DNA from: Ligula intestinalis
Taxonomy: Eukaryota > Platyhelminthes > Cestoda > Diphyllobothriidea > Diphyllobothriidae
Assembly: GCA_036362985.1 (NCBI GenBank)
Contig: JAYGXS010000001.1
Coordinates: 69,577,190 to 69,641,189, forward strand
DNA: 64,000 bases
Direction of reading: 5' to 3'
In this document: positions 36,001 to 48,773 of the stretch, one piece after another
Layout of the letters: every line of letters starts with the position of its first letter
How positions within the stretch are numbered: position 1 is the first letter of the stretch
Program-made: the position numbers and the translations under genes
Notes under the pieces: generated by a model
Told to the model about the DNA's origin: nothing
Databases searched by the model: none
Seen by the model: only the letters and a program-made list of their open reading frames with translations

Positions 36001-39000
36001 GAATGCAGGTATCCACACAAATTTTTCGTCATTTCCAACGGTCCCTAACGTATCAAGGTCAGCCATCGGAACGGGTGCTACAGCGATTGAGACCTGTTCC
36101 AAGAATTCAGGTACAACCGCGGAAGGCGTAAACACAATTTCTAGTTCCAGCCATCCACCTGACGCAGCGAGAAACATGTGAGGTGATTTCCGAAGCTTCA
36201 GCGTCGGCTTATCAGTGGTCGCAGGCACAGAATGGCGAATCGCTTCAATATCGATGAGCTTTGGCAGGTCTCCGGGTAGACGCTTTCTCGGCTGCAGCAT
36301 ATTTACATGCACCTCATTCAGAATCGTTGACTTGGGAAGCAAGGAGATTCCGAGTAATTTTAGCGGAATTTTTCCCTTGTTGACGATTTTGACAGTTCTT
36401 CGAGAGCACTGGCCGACCCGTAGCCTGCCCAAAAATGCAAGTTTTGATGGTGTAGCTACCGCAGGATCGCCACTCGGATTATCATATGAAGAGACGCTGA
36501 GCTTGTCCGTTTGTGAACTCGCTCTGAGTTTGGAGTTGGCAGTACCCATCAGCAGGTTGCCCAATTCCACATCTAACTCCAACTGCAGACCTCTACCCCG
36601 CAGCGGTATCGTGTAGACGGTAGCACCATTGACCCGAAATGATACATTAGCACGGTACTGCTTGCATTCATCCGGCGCAAAAGTGACCAAGGCTGTTGCG
36701 GGACCAAGGCTATCAACTGCCTCCAGAACACAGGGTTCAAAGGCACAGTGAAATGCAGAATCTGACGTTTGTATGCATTCAAGGCTAATTGATTCTGTTT
36801 TGCCAGTATTTCGTAGGGAGATGGGCAATGTTAGATGCTCGAAGCCTGTCGAGGTGACAAACTGATTGCCAAAGTCTAGCGAGTCCGGTAAGATTTCTAT
36901 GGGCGGTGGCAGCGAACTGCCCATGAGGTGGAAACCAAATGATGGCCCATCTTTCACAGTAACCAGAGCAAACAAGTTATTGTCTAGGAATATGTGCCTG
37001 GGTGGACAGAAAGGATCCTTTTGGCCGTCCTGAGGGCGGAAGTGTACGCTGAGAGTTATTCGTCCGCCTGCAGCTATCAAACCATTCGAGGGCTCGATAA
37101 AGACCATCTGAGTGAGGTTATTTGTCAACTTATTCAACTGCCAAGTTTTAGCCCGGGTCTTCTGGATAGGTCGGCGTAGCGAGTGAATTAGGGTGGCGAA
37201 TTCAACCTCAAAGGTCCCATGATTGATCAGAGTGATTTGGCGTACGTGTTCACTGCCACAAGCAACTTCTCCGAATTGCAGATCGATTAGACGGGGTCGG
37301 AGAGCTGGAAAGCTTTCCAACTTGCGAACTACAGCCAACGCAGCTTTGGTGGCAGTCGCTCCGAGGGAGGGCTGGAGGAGATGGTCAATTTCACGACGTT
37401 GGCTGTCGTAGTCGTCACCCAGCCAAGCAGAGGCCTGCACGGTGAAGGCCTCTGCCTTCACATTTAGTCGCATTGGTCGTTTGCCCTTGATGTAACAGAG
37501 GAGATTGAAATTGAAACGCCTGGGTTGTCCGGGACAGAAGCTGATTTTAAGTGGAAGCCTGGGAAGGGAAACCACGTATAAATTTAGGGGTATTCATTCG
37601 GGGAGTGCGCACAAGGTAAATCAATAGAGCACTAATTGACTGCCTAATTCGCCCGAAATAAATCGCAAGAACTTTCCAAACATGAGCTTTTCGTTCATGC
37701 CCAAAAGCATTTGCTAAACTCCGAAACTATTCGTTACCAGCTGACGTTTATTGAAAACTAAATAACAAGGAAGGGACCCAGTTAATTACGACCACTGCTA
37801 GGTGGCTACTGTGGACAAGGGACAATGGCTGTTCAATAAATATTTGCTTACTGCACCTTATTTTTGAAGAAGTTTGAGTAAGGGCAGTGCGATGACATTA
37901 AACTTGGGTTGATTTTTTTTATTACTTGAAAGAAAGACTGATAAGATTGTTGGTAAGGCTAACTCGCATGGAAATGGAAATGCCCCATCTACTTAAAATA
38001 GGTGACCTTGCGATAAACCTTAGGAAGGATAAATGCTCCTAAACAGTAAACCAAGCATTAAACCAAGCGTTAACCTTAATCTTAACCCTAGTCCTAAACC
38101 AAAATTAACCATAACAGTTGACACGAACTTGACCTTAATTCCAACATTAAACCTAACCTCAAACGTAATTCTAACCTTTACCTTCATCTTAAAACCTAAT
38201 TCCCTGACATTTGTTGTGAATCCACATGCATTGTGAGCGGATCCTCTTCCTGTGTCCTGTTTAAGCGGCCATACAATTCATCCTTGCCAAGTTGTCTTGA
38301 TTTATTTTCGACAAGTCTGCTGAATACAGAGTTTTTACGGGAAATCATGAAAGTCCCAAAACTGAACACTTTACAGCACATGATGTTTCAAAAGAATCGA
38401 TAAATGTCATGAGCATAGGTCATATATTATTTCTCGAACGCCAACAAGCGTTCCACCCCTGCACTCATACCAGACTAGGAACCACGTGATCGTGACTTTC
38501 GACTTCATGAAACATGCACGCAGTCAGCCCCGGAAACAGTCAAGCAAGAGTGCCAATCATATGAGACGCACGTTTTGACATTCGCGCCCGCCCCACGCTT
38601 GTGGAGACGTTAAGGGCCATGCTGGTGCCGCCTACTGGTTTCCTTCCCTCCTACGAAGGACTGTGTCCTAGCGATTGTGATGGTTAGGACACAACCCATA
38701 TGCTTTCTGCCTAAAACGTAGGATCTCGGTTCCCATTACAATGCTTTTTGGTTCACCAATATTTGGAGTACAGGGGTTTTATAAAATGCAAAAATAAAAC
38801 AGTACGAATGCTCGAGGCTAAAAATTTCTTCTTAGCTTTGTTTGTTTCTTTATGCGGTACGTTACCAGAGAGGAATACAAGAACGTCAAGCTACGCTCAC
38901 ATGAAGTAGGCGACATTCATTGGCTGCAGTTCGTGGACACAGAGATCTAGTCCTATGCGCGCACCGTCAAAATATTCGTTTTCATGAGTACAGCAGACGA

Positions 39001-42000
39001 CGGCTCGAGCACCGGAACACTCTGTTTATTATTCTGAGCTATCGAAGTCAGGCAGGAGTTAAAAATCAGATAAAGCGGCAAGAGGGTGACAGTTATTGGG
39101 GATGCAAGCCAATAAATTATCAAGGACGCAAGTCTGGAGGTGACTGGACAGGGTTCTGGACGCCGGCGCCAAATCGATAAATCGATTGATTGCGTTAGCA
39201 TCTGTGGCCCAAGTTTCAATCAATTGTCGGCTTTTCTTGTTTTTGAAATGGAAGAGTATCTTGATGACTTCGAAGATGAACTCATGGCCCGTTTCGTGGG
39301 TGTTGGCACCAACTTACAATAATGCATCGCCCCCCAGCACATGTAGTTCAACTTCGCAGCTTTCAAGATAATTGCCCACGCCAGAAGCAAGACGAGTCGA
39401 ACATTGATTTAAGCCTTCAACTCGATTACCTAGGCCTCGCATATTCTCGAATATTCAGAACAATCAAACTGTTCCCCTGCAAAACCAATTTTATCCTTTG
39501 CGCATGCAAATACCTGAAACTTGAACCTCCGCATCCATTCTTTCGTTTTCCCAAACGGGCCCTTTAGCCAACATAGAAGACTTCGTAGAAATTATGTGAA
39601 AAGGTTTCATTCATAGTACACACAAACCCAACACACCTTTCGCCTGGTTGAAGTTGACCTCGGCGGGGACATACCATGAGCTGATTGGTCAGGTCATCAC
39701 ACAGACAACTTTTGTCTGAAATTGCAAAATCATATGTGGCGTCTGATTCACGATTCACCAGACAGACTTCGGTGCACGATACAGTGTGCCCCATCAGTGT
39801 AGTTGGTAGAGTAAAATGGGTACGGTCGAAGGTTACCATTGGTTCCCGGGTGCGACCCACTATTAGGAGTGGAAACGTCGCATCGAGTTCCGGTATCCGA
39901 GCCTCCCAGTTTAACTGAACGGTGTCCTGAAGTTGTCCGGTGAAAGTGACCTCAACCTGAAAAATGAGCTAGCTGAGGTCAGAAAAAAACAAATAAGTTT
40001 GAGAAAATCCGAAAATTATGGAATCGGCACTCAATTTTTCATTTCCCATGCAGTAATGATATCATGAGAGTTAACAGTTTTGATTATCTTTTCAGCAGGG
40101 TGTCTGTTTGGAAAGCATGCTCTTTTTAGCATCCGAAGTAAAGGTGCTTAAGCGGATGGTTGTAGAACATACTGCAAAGGGGAAGAAACGAAGTGGACGG
40201 AAAAATTTAGTTTTCTCAGTCAAGCTAACAAGCGTAGGATATAAACATGACCAAAGTGGATAGGCATGCAGAATTCGGTTATGCGACCACTTGGTTAAAT
40301 AGGGACGGTTAGTGCATATTTAGATAACCTCAAATCTCATAGTAGGGGGTCAGTGAGGGAGGTAATCTCATGTCCTCCCGTCCTTCCACACCTCTAATGA
40401 CTAAGTGCTTTCGTACTCCGCGTAGTTCTACTCAAGCTTGAAAAATTTAAGCTGGAATTAAAACCAGATGGGCTACAGCAACCCTTCTCCACCTCCACAC
40501 CAGGCCGACTCACGTGTCTGGTCAACATCCCATCTGCTTAACTTATACTTTATTTTCACTGGACTGTTCACAGTTGAACTAGGGATCGAGAAATGTGTAC
40601 AGTGATTAAGTTGTGTGTGTTCTCCCATCTGTGCCGTACTCAGATTTGTTCCGGAGAAAATTTTTCATTTTTTAAAGGTGAAAGATAATTCTCAATCTAA
40701 CAAAGCTCTTCTCAACGTTTCATGTAGTAGCATGCTCCAGAGGATGACAGATCACCCAAAGTCGTCACATCTTTCATATGAACACTACTACCCATATTGG
40801 ATTCATACTCTTGTTTATTTCCGTAAATTTATGAAAATTACTGACATCTTAGATTCACTTGTTGAAAAAATAAATGAAACTCTCCGAACAAGTAAACATT
40901 TCACTTCTCTTCACTTGAGAGCAAAAAAATTGTACCACACTTTTGGAGGAAAATAAATCAGACAATTACAAAGACCTTCTACCACTTTCATTTGTTCTCT
41001 CGTCAGAATGTTCCTTACGGGTTAACAGTTCATTCATTGAAACTCACTACTTGAGAAGTACTCCTATTGCGTATTAAGTTAACGAGGTATTTTGCGGTTT
41101 CTTGGCTGTTTGTGTGTTTTTTCTCCTGATCGGCAAAATGCTGACAGGTGGTCTCTTGTGGAGAACCTAATGATAATGCAAAAACCACGCTATAAGGACC
41201 GGATTCACGGGATAAGGGTGGCTTGCATTTCAACATATGTCCGCCATTCCCTTTAAACGAGCCGCGTAATGGACACGCTGGACCAGCACAGGGGCGAGAT
41301 CAGGCCATGGCAGGCGTTATTGGGGTTACCCTCCCATAAAAAATGCCCAACAAAGGGCGTCGTGGCCGCGTACTTGCAGGCTCGCATCATGCCAGACGTC
41401 TGCGCCTGATCCATTATCTGGTCTTCTAAAGTCTTTCTTGACACCGCACACAAGAAGGTAAGGGAAGAGAGAGAGAGAGTTCGGTACATGCACACACAAG
41501 TCATCGACGCTGCACCAATCTGCTGCGGAACACATGGCGTATCTCTTCGACATTGCCAGTAATTAATTTGCAGTGACCCTTCTCCAGGTGCCTGCGACAA
41601 CGTTGCACTTCTCTTACCCACTTGCGCACATAGCTTACTTCTCGGCCAATTAGCGCTATCCAAAGAGGCCGATCAATATGGACGTTGACACAGACATGCT
41701 CTCGCTCAAGGCGCTGTGACGCATGCCCCACTCTGACTTGGTTCGCTGCTCTCGCGGCGCCGGATGTATACTCTCCTTCTGCTGCCAATATGCTCTAACC
41801 TATAGAAGAGAATATTCGAGTACCAGGAAGCAGTTCAGAGGAAGAAGATGCGATCACTGGAACAAGGCAAATTAAACTCTTGTTCCAGTAATCGCAACTT
41901 CTTCCTCTGTGCTATAACCTGTTCTATGGTGTTTCTATACAGATAAACATGTAAATAAGTCGGGATCGCCGATGTGGGTCTGGAACAAGGTATGTTCTGG

Positions 42001-45000
42001 TATTGCCCTGGAGCTCACTTTAGAGCCCGCGCAGGCGGTCGCATAGCGACTAGTGAGATACGAGTTAATGGATCCGACAAAGCAAAGGAAGACCGAAATG
42101 ACCACTTCTGGCTTATTACGCATCATCAGCTAGTCATACCCAATTCCAGGTGTGGATCACTTGGGTTTCGAACCGGAGACCTTTAATCACTGAGTTTACC
42201 ACGGTACCATTGCCCCATGGGATCGTTGTTCTGTTCGTTGAGATCGGGAATATTGAGGAGATGTGGGAATCCACGATCTAGCTGTGGATCAAATGACCCA
42301 TATGACACCCAGCAAATTCTCTTCCTATTAGGGACCGCACCTGAAAGAGGTATTTATTAGGCTCTCTCTACTACCGTAAGTTCTGCAATTAAAAGGAAAA
42401 AAATTGCTGAATATCTGTAGGATCTTTGGACTGTCTTAGCCCGTGGGATCCTTGCCATGATGTTCTGGTGGACTAGCCAGCTCTAGTGAACTCCATCTGA
42501 GTTCCGTTCCAGCTTTTAGTTATAATTGAGTGGGACTTAACCAGTTAAATTTAGGGAAAGAAAGACTCTCCTCAAGATTGGGGCTTGCTGCGTCATTTAT
42601 CAACAACAACGACACAAACTGCAAATATTCGAAATTCGCACTGATTAGGTTACTAGGTTACAAATTTATATAAAACCATATAAGCAGATTATTTGGAATC
42701 ACCTGTTCACTGCAACCGGGTTCCAATGTTGCGGCGGCAGGAGAAAATGATACGATTTTATCAAATTTCACCGCTGCCTTTTTGACGGCTCGAAAGTGGA
42801 TACGGTACGATGTCTGACTGGTGTTCGTGATGATGAGATTCCTAAAAGAGCAAGCAAGTAAAAAAATGTATACATATACCTTTCCCTTACATGATTGCAA
42901 TGTTCTGAGTTAATATCAGCGGATCAGCGTACGTAGAAATTGAGCCACGTTTTTTGAAAAAAAATGTTCGCCCATAATGATTGTCGGGGTTAATTCAGCC
43001 GCAGCGCTTTCAAAACGGTACCTCGGAAACGGAGCCACGCACGAAAGTTCTTCTGGATCCCTAAATAGAGTGACCTTGCTGCTTACAGTCCACTTTAGAG
43101 ACAAGGTACTCTTACTTGACGAGAGTAATAGTCACATTTATTTCGACTACAGAACAAAAGCCGATGTTACATGTTAGACGCTTGAGTTATTGCCTCATCA
43201 GGCGCCATTCAGCATGTTAAATCTACGTCTATTTGAATGGACACCGTTCTTTCATAGAGAACGCCCGTCGTGTGGTGCCGTGCAGTTTACTTAATTTTCC
43301 ATTTAAACATCCAGTGGGGCTCCAGACCTTGGTCATCTTCAATGTAAGCAAAGCAAATCAGTCTTACCGCGAACACAACCCCTACCCTTCCCCTCTTCCT
43401 CTTTGCTTGGGAAAAAAGTGCTAATTTGTTGTGGTATTTTCACTGTCTCCGATGGTGGCCTCTTGTCCGAAACCGAAAACTCGGACTAATAAATCTATTT
43501 TATCAGTTCATCTTCTTTGCAAGATGAGAAGTATTTGGTTTATGCGTGCAGACTGAATCTGCGACTTACTGACTTATTCAAGACCCAGAAGCAATATAAT
43601 GGGTGGACGTTCCTGATTTATTCAATATATTCTTTCTTTCATGCCCAAACTCCAGAGGAAGCAGACCTTAATCAGGGCCCGCCTCCAATTGGTCTTTCAG
43701 CCAGCTACGCTAGCATGCGAGCACCATATTCACCTGTTGACTGCGATTGGATATATTCCCTCACGTGCGAGTCACTTTTACCTGTTCAACATTGAATGAG
43801 GGGGACATATCACATTGACTAATTTGCATTCTCTATCGGACTACTGGCTAGACCGCTACATCCGAGATTAACCGTAAAAAGAGGGATCAGAAAATGCAGA
43901 ATACCTGTTAACTTGGGCATGATGAAATTTGGTACATGCGATGGCCAGAAAGAGCGAAAGAGGTGAGCCCTTTCATAAATCCAAAGGCTGACCAAATACT
44001 GACCCTGAAGGGCGTGTTCAGGAAACCAGCCAGAATTCAGTGGCTGCTTCATGAACTTATGCAGAGCCCTACGACCATGCCTCCTAGGATAATATTGATG
44101 CTGGTAGGCGGCATATACATAAACTGCCAGAAAACCTGCAGCTTAACTCCGATTTTGCACGGCGGATGGGCTTTATGTCAGCTAAAGTATGCTGGTACGA
44201 CAGGGGAAATAATATCGATAGAAGTGAGTATGCGAGCTCCAGGATGCATTTCAGAACAAGATGCGATAACTGGATCAGGAATTTTATTTTCCTGACGTTT
44301 CGGATTCTGTCGAGGATCCTTAATCATAGGTAACCGTAGGATAGTGTAAGACATGCGCAGATTGGGGGCGATACGCACACGGATCGCACGGTATTTATAG
44401 TTCGTTGCGGTCATCCGCGTGCATATTTTAATTATCCGCTTCTGTAGCCAGCGCTTAAGGTCTTAATAGGTTTGGTGATGTCTTAACACTTCGCTTTCGA
44501 CACATTAATTGCCGCGATTTCGTTGTCCGCGTCGGGTGTGGGTCTGATAATTGCGCGACAATTATGCTCGCCGTCGTCAGAGTTGTTACTGGGTCCAGCC
44601 CTTCCCACGTGACTGATTCTCATGCTTAGGCAATGTCTCAGTACGCGGTATGGGAAGGGCAAATCATTGCGCTTGTTGATTGACTGTGGACCTGAGAACC
44701 ATGACTACAGCAGCTCGTGGCTCACGTGGTTGTCACTTATTGCAGGGAGTTCGGCCTCGTTAAACTTGAAAATATGACCAGATCCCGTCGAGTGAGGTGC
44801 AAATTGGGAGTTAGCGTCTTTCTTTCTCACCGCAGTGAGGCACGATAGGTGTCCTCGTAATACCGACGGCCTCGTGTCAAATGCCAAAGGGGGTATGGTT
44901 AGGCTTGAGGTTAAGGGCTGGACACGGAAATAAATACACCCACGTATGACAGCTGACTTTACACCAAATTCACGGAAGAGTACTTATTCCGGTGCCATGC

Positions 45001-48000
45001 CCTATCTTAATTCTTCGTTTCCTTTAATGCAGCTGAGTTTATTTCAGTCCAAAACTCTCCTCCATAACTATTTTATACCTCATCTGATTCGTTTTAAACG
45101 TTGTCTACCATTTTTTTCGAATTTCAGAGTCACGTTCGAATGTGAGAACATGTTCGATGCATTCATAAATTACTCTACCTGGGCCAGATTCGACCTAGTA
45201 AGGTAGGTACCAAGCCTCATTTTTTATCTTTCTTCTTCCCCCACTAACGCCCATCCTCGGCGCGACGCTCAGACGCCTAGACGTCCTCAATTTCATACTG
45301 CTTTCAGGTCCACTCATCAGAGGTCTTCTTTCTCGTTCTTCAGTTGGTTAGAGCGTTATCTGTACACCAGCCCCGCACTTTTACTCTCGCCGGCTCGCGC
45401 CCCACTGAGATCCTTGGGTTTGTTTCATCCTAGGATCAGAGATATTATAATAAATATTTTGCATCCTGTCTTGAAAATGACATCAAATGATATAAATTTG
45501 ACGACGTGCGTTAGCTTTATATTGTCTCTTCCGAAATGTGAGGTTCAGAGACGGCTGAGAACCTACTCGGCCAGAAGCCGCATGTTATCTGTATGAGTTG
45601 TTTTCAGAGGACCTTCTGTCTTCAACAGTATCACAACCTAGCCGGAAAAGTCATTTAGGCCTGTGGGCACAGCCAATGTTTCGTAACATTGGACGCAAAC
45701 TGTGCACTTTATTGTCCCGTTAAGAACTGAATTTAATTAAAGTACCAAAATTTAAAAAACGTTGACTTTTACTCCAACTTAACTGATTAGACTTTCAATG
45801 GACCCAGGGGTCACAAAAAAAACAAACATTATCGAAGTTTAAAGAGCCTTTACAGACATTTACTATTTCACAAACCTCGAGGCTCTGGAGCCTGTTCCAA
45901 CTGCGTTGATATCTATGAAATGTGCGTCTGCATTCGGAGACTGCAGTGGCAGGGGGGAAATGGTTTCTAGTTCTGTCCAACTACCATCGTAGCCTACTGT
46001 TGAGAATTTTATGACTCTGTCAACAGCCACTCCGATTAGGTGGATTGGCGTATCAGCAGGTTCCGCCATCGTTTTCGATTGTTGTAAGTTTTCTGAGGGG
46101 CGGGACGCTTTTTCGCTTGGGATAGGTTCAGCATTATCAACACGTAAGACGACGAGTTCGTTGTACTTTTTGGCCTCCCTGGGATGGAAGTCTACCTAGA
46201 ATGAAAAATCCGCAAAGGATACAGATATAAACAGGCCACTTGAGCTAACTTCCAGTTTTAAGTAGCTATGAGCCAATTGCATCCGCTCTCCGGCAAGCAA
46301 ACTAACTTGCCAATGTTAGAAAAACGCTTTATTGCAAAAGCTTATAGTAAGCTGTCATGAAATGCGTACTGTATCTGTAAACTCAAAACGGCAAATCCTA
46401 TCAATCTCCTGGAAAAATTGAATGAGCAACCGATACATATGTCCCCTCTTATAAACACACATTACTGCGTTTTTGCATGCACACTTTTAAGTTGAATATG
46501 CTGCAGACGCAAACTTGGTCAATATTTATCAAGTGTTATTGGCAAATGTGAAATGTACACAAAACTCAGTTTGAGAACTTGCATAACCTAAGTTACGGGT
46601 AATTCCAGATGGAAAAAAACCAGCTTATTTCGGAACTGAATCTCTTGATATTATGCAGTTTTAGAAAATTTAAAATAGAAGTAATATGTTTCAATCTGGA
46701 GGTGGGATAAGGAAAACGGCTTCGCGATTATTAAAAAGAAAATATGCCATTGATATATCAGTGCTCTCAGAAAGTCTTGCTGCGAAGCTTTACGAAATAA
46801 CGAAGCAAAAGTTATAAGAGCAGTTAATCTAATGGAGAATCTGAGCATACATAATTACAAACTCTATGAAATAGTTAAATTACATATCCAGAAAAGACGC
46901 TTTCTCTAACGAGTTCAATCAGCCAACTTGCTTAGGTTACCTTCAAAAGGTGACGTACTTTCAATACCCATTTTCTTTGGTTATTGATTTTTCTAAATTT
47001 GGTTTTCTAGAACCCGATTTAATTGTATTCCGGATGCTAGCCTCTAATGTTCCCCGGTATAGGTAAAAATTCCTGCACGTTATGCTCTCAGGTTTGCTGT
47101 CGATCGATAATTTCCTTTTCGTTGATTGGCTCGAAGTAAGTCATGTTTATATTGCTCATGTGGGCACGCGCTTGCCCGCACATTAAAAGTTGTCCTTGCT
47201 TTGTCTCCCTATCTGGCTATTTTGTTTCCTACTACTGGCGTTCATCCTGGTCGAAGAGTTCAACGTTAGCACAAACCAGCTCAGTATATAGCCAATTTAC
47301 TTTACCCTGTCTATATTATCCTTGCGCATATCGTCAAAGTCAGCTGAACCACTTCAAGATCGAAGCATAAGAATTGCTCCGTAATGTGCACAAAGTTCGT
47401 TTCACAATGTGCAACGAAATAAAGGCGAATAATAATTTGTGTACGATAGATGACCAATTCTGCTTCATGCGATATTTATGCAGATAAATTGAGGGGGGAT
47501 AACTATGCGTAGGTTACCGTATTCAGTTCATGTCGGTGCTTGGATTATAAGCCTTTAGGGGAACGCTTGGAAGAACGCAATGAGCCACATCGTAGAAAAA
47601 ATTAACTATTTATATGCCTGCAGCAATTCATGTTTGAGGTATGTCCCATTGATCGCAGTAAAAAGTCCAGGTCCAGAGAGCATGACAGCAGAAGAAACAG
47701 TAGAGGCTATAATAGGTTTTTGGTGAGATTGCGGATGTAATCACCACTCGACGAGATTACTGCATGAGACGTAGCTGTCAGATGACGGGTTGGTTAATAG
47801 TTGCGTTTTTACTTCAATGGATTACATGGCGTTCACGTTTGACAAAAGCTCAGATGATCCAGTAAATCTTGTAGAGGACAGACCGGGTGCGAACACTGAT
47901 ACTCAGTCGGTAGTGGCGATCTGCCGAAGGGGCAAAATGACTCTTTCCATTACGGGCGCTTTAGTAGATCCATTAGCCTCTGATGATGGGCAAGCAAAAC

Positions 48001-48636
48001 TGTTCTTTGAAAGGAACGTGTTCCAGTGGACGCTGCCTCTCCAGAGATATTGACCTACTTATCCTTATTATCGGCAAACCACCTACGAAATTCCAATGGA
48101 CCACAGAGCAGGAGAAATGATGAAAATTTTCGTAGAGTTTTCTGTAAACAAATGTTCTTGTTCGCAGTCAGTTTACTATTAGATTAGTTGAAAAGACCAT
48201 TGTCAAAAGCATCACTTCGGCCCAAAACTAAGCGAATCAGGGCTATACCAATTCCCTTGTTTCATAAAATATTAAAAAATGACACATCGGAAGATACAAC
48301 CACTCTGGTCAAAGACCCCTCCCCCTGTTAACAAAAAATAAGTACACTAAGAAGTCTATTTAAAGACACTAAAAGCTAAGACGCCAGTGACTTACTGATT
48401 TCGGTTGTGCGCAAAGGGGACCATGTGCTTATAACTCAAGTGTAGCTGCGTACATAGAACCGTCAAGTGGTGTGAATCGGTTAATGTTGCCAATAAACTA
48501 TTTTCAAACGCTTCAAGGACACTCTCGATCACAACAGTGAATACTTTCCTACATCGCATGTGGATTTCATACGTACTTCTTCGTTTGCGGTAGTGGATGA
48601 CCGCTGAGGCCTAGCGCACGAAAATAATAGGAGATT

Positions 48637-48683
<47 letters not shown>

Positions 48684-48693
48684 NNNNNNNNNN

Positions 48694-48773
<80 letters not shown>

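Larger units (their letters stand above)
39957..42702 (-). other. HYDIN intron with unassigned GC-rich block
   Basis: 41.25-41.80 kb is clearly GC-richer than the surroundings and has open frames of up to 136 codons on the minus strand without any domain; it may be a repeat. The PLE-tail palindrome and tRNA-like repeat listed separately also lie here. The rest shows nothing. Confidence 0.4.
42842..45875 (-). other. HYDIN intron with repeats
   Basis: Besides the PLE fragment and tRNA-like repeat listed separately, 43.5-44.1 kb has open frames (43517-43795, 43936-44295 on the plus strand) with no recognised motif. Confidence 0.4.

Noticed and set aside
36215..36616. 133-codon plus-strand frame
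   Set aside because: Antisense shadow of HYDIN exon 7, whose minus-strand reading is conserved.
41253..41663. 136-codon minus-strand frame
   Set aside because: GC-rich block open in several frames at once, without motif; more likely a repeat than a gene.
45870..45880. Alternative donor TA|GTAAAT downstream of HYDIN exon 4
   Set aside because: Joining it to the next exon would create a TAG stop; AG|GTTTGT at 45876 gives a conserved Arg-Asn-Leu junction.
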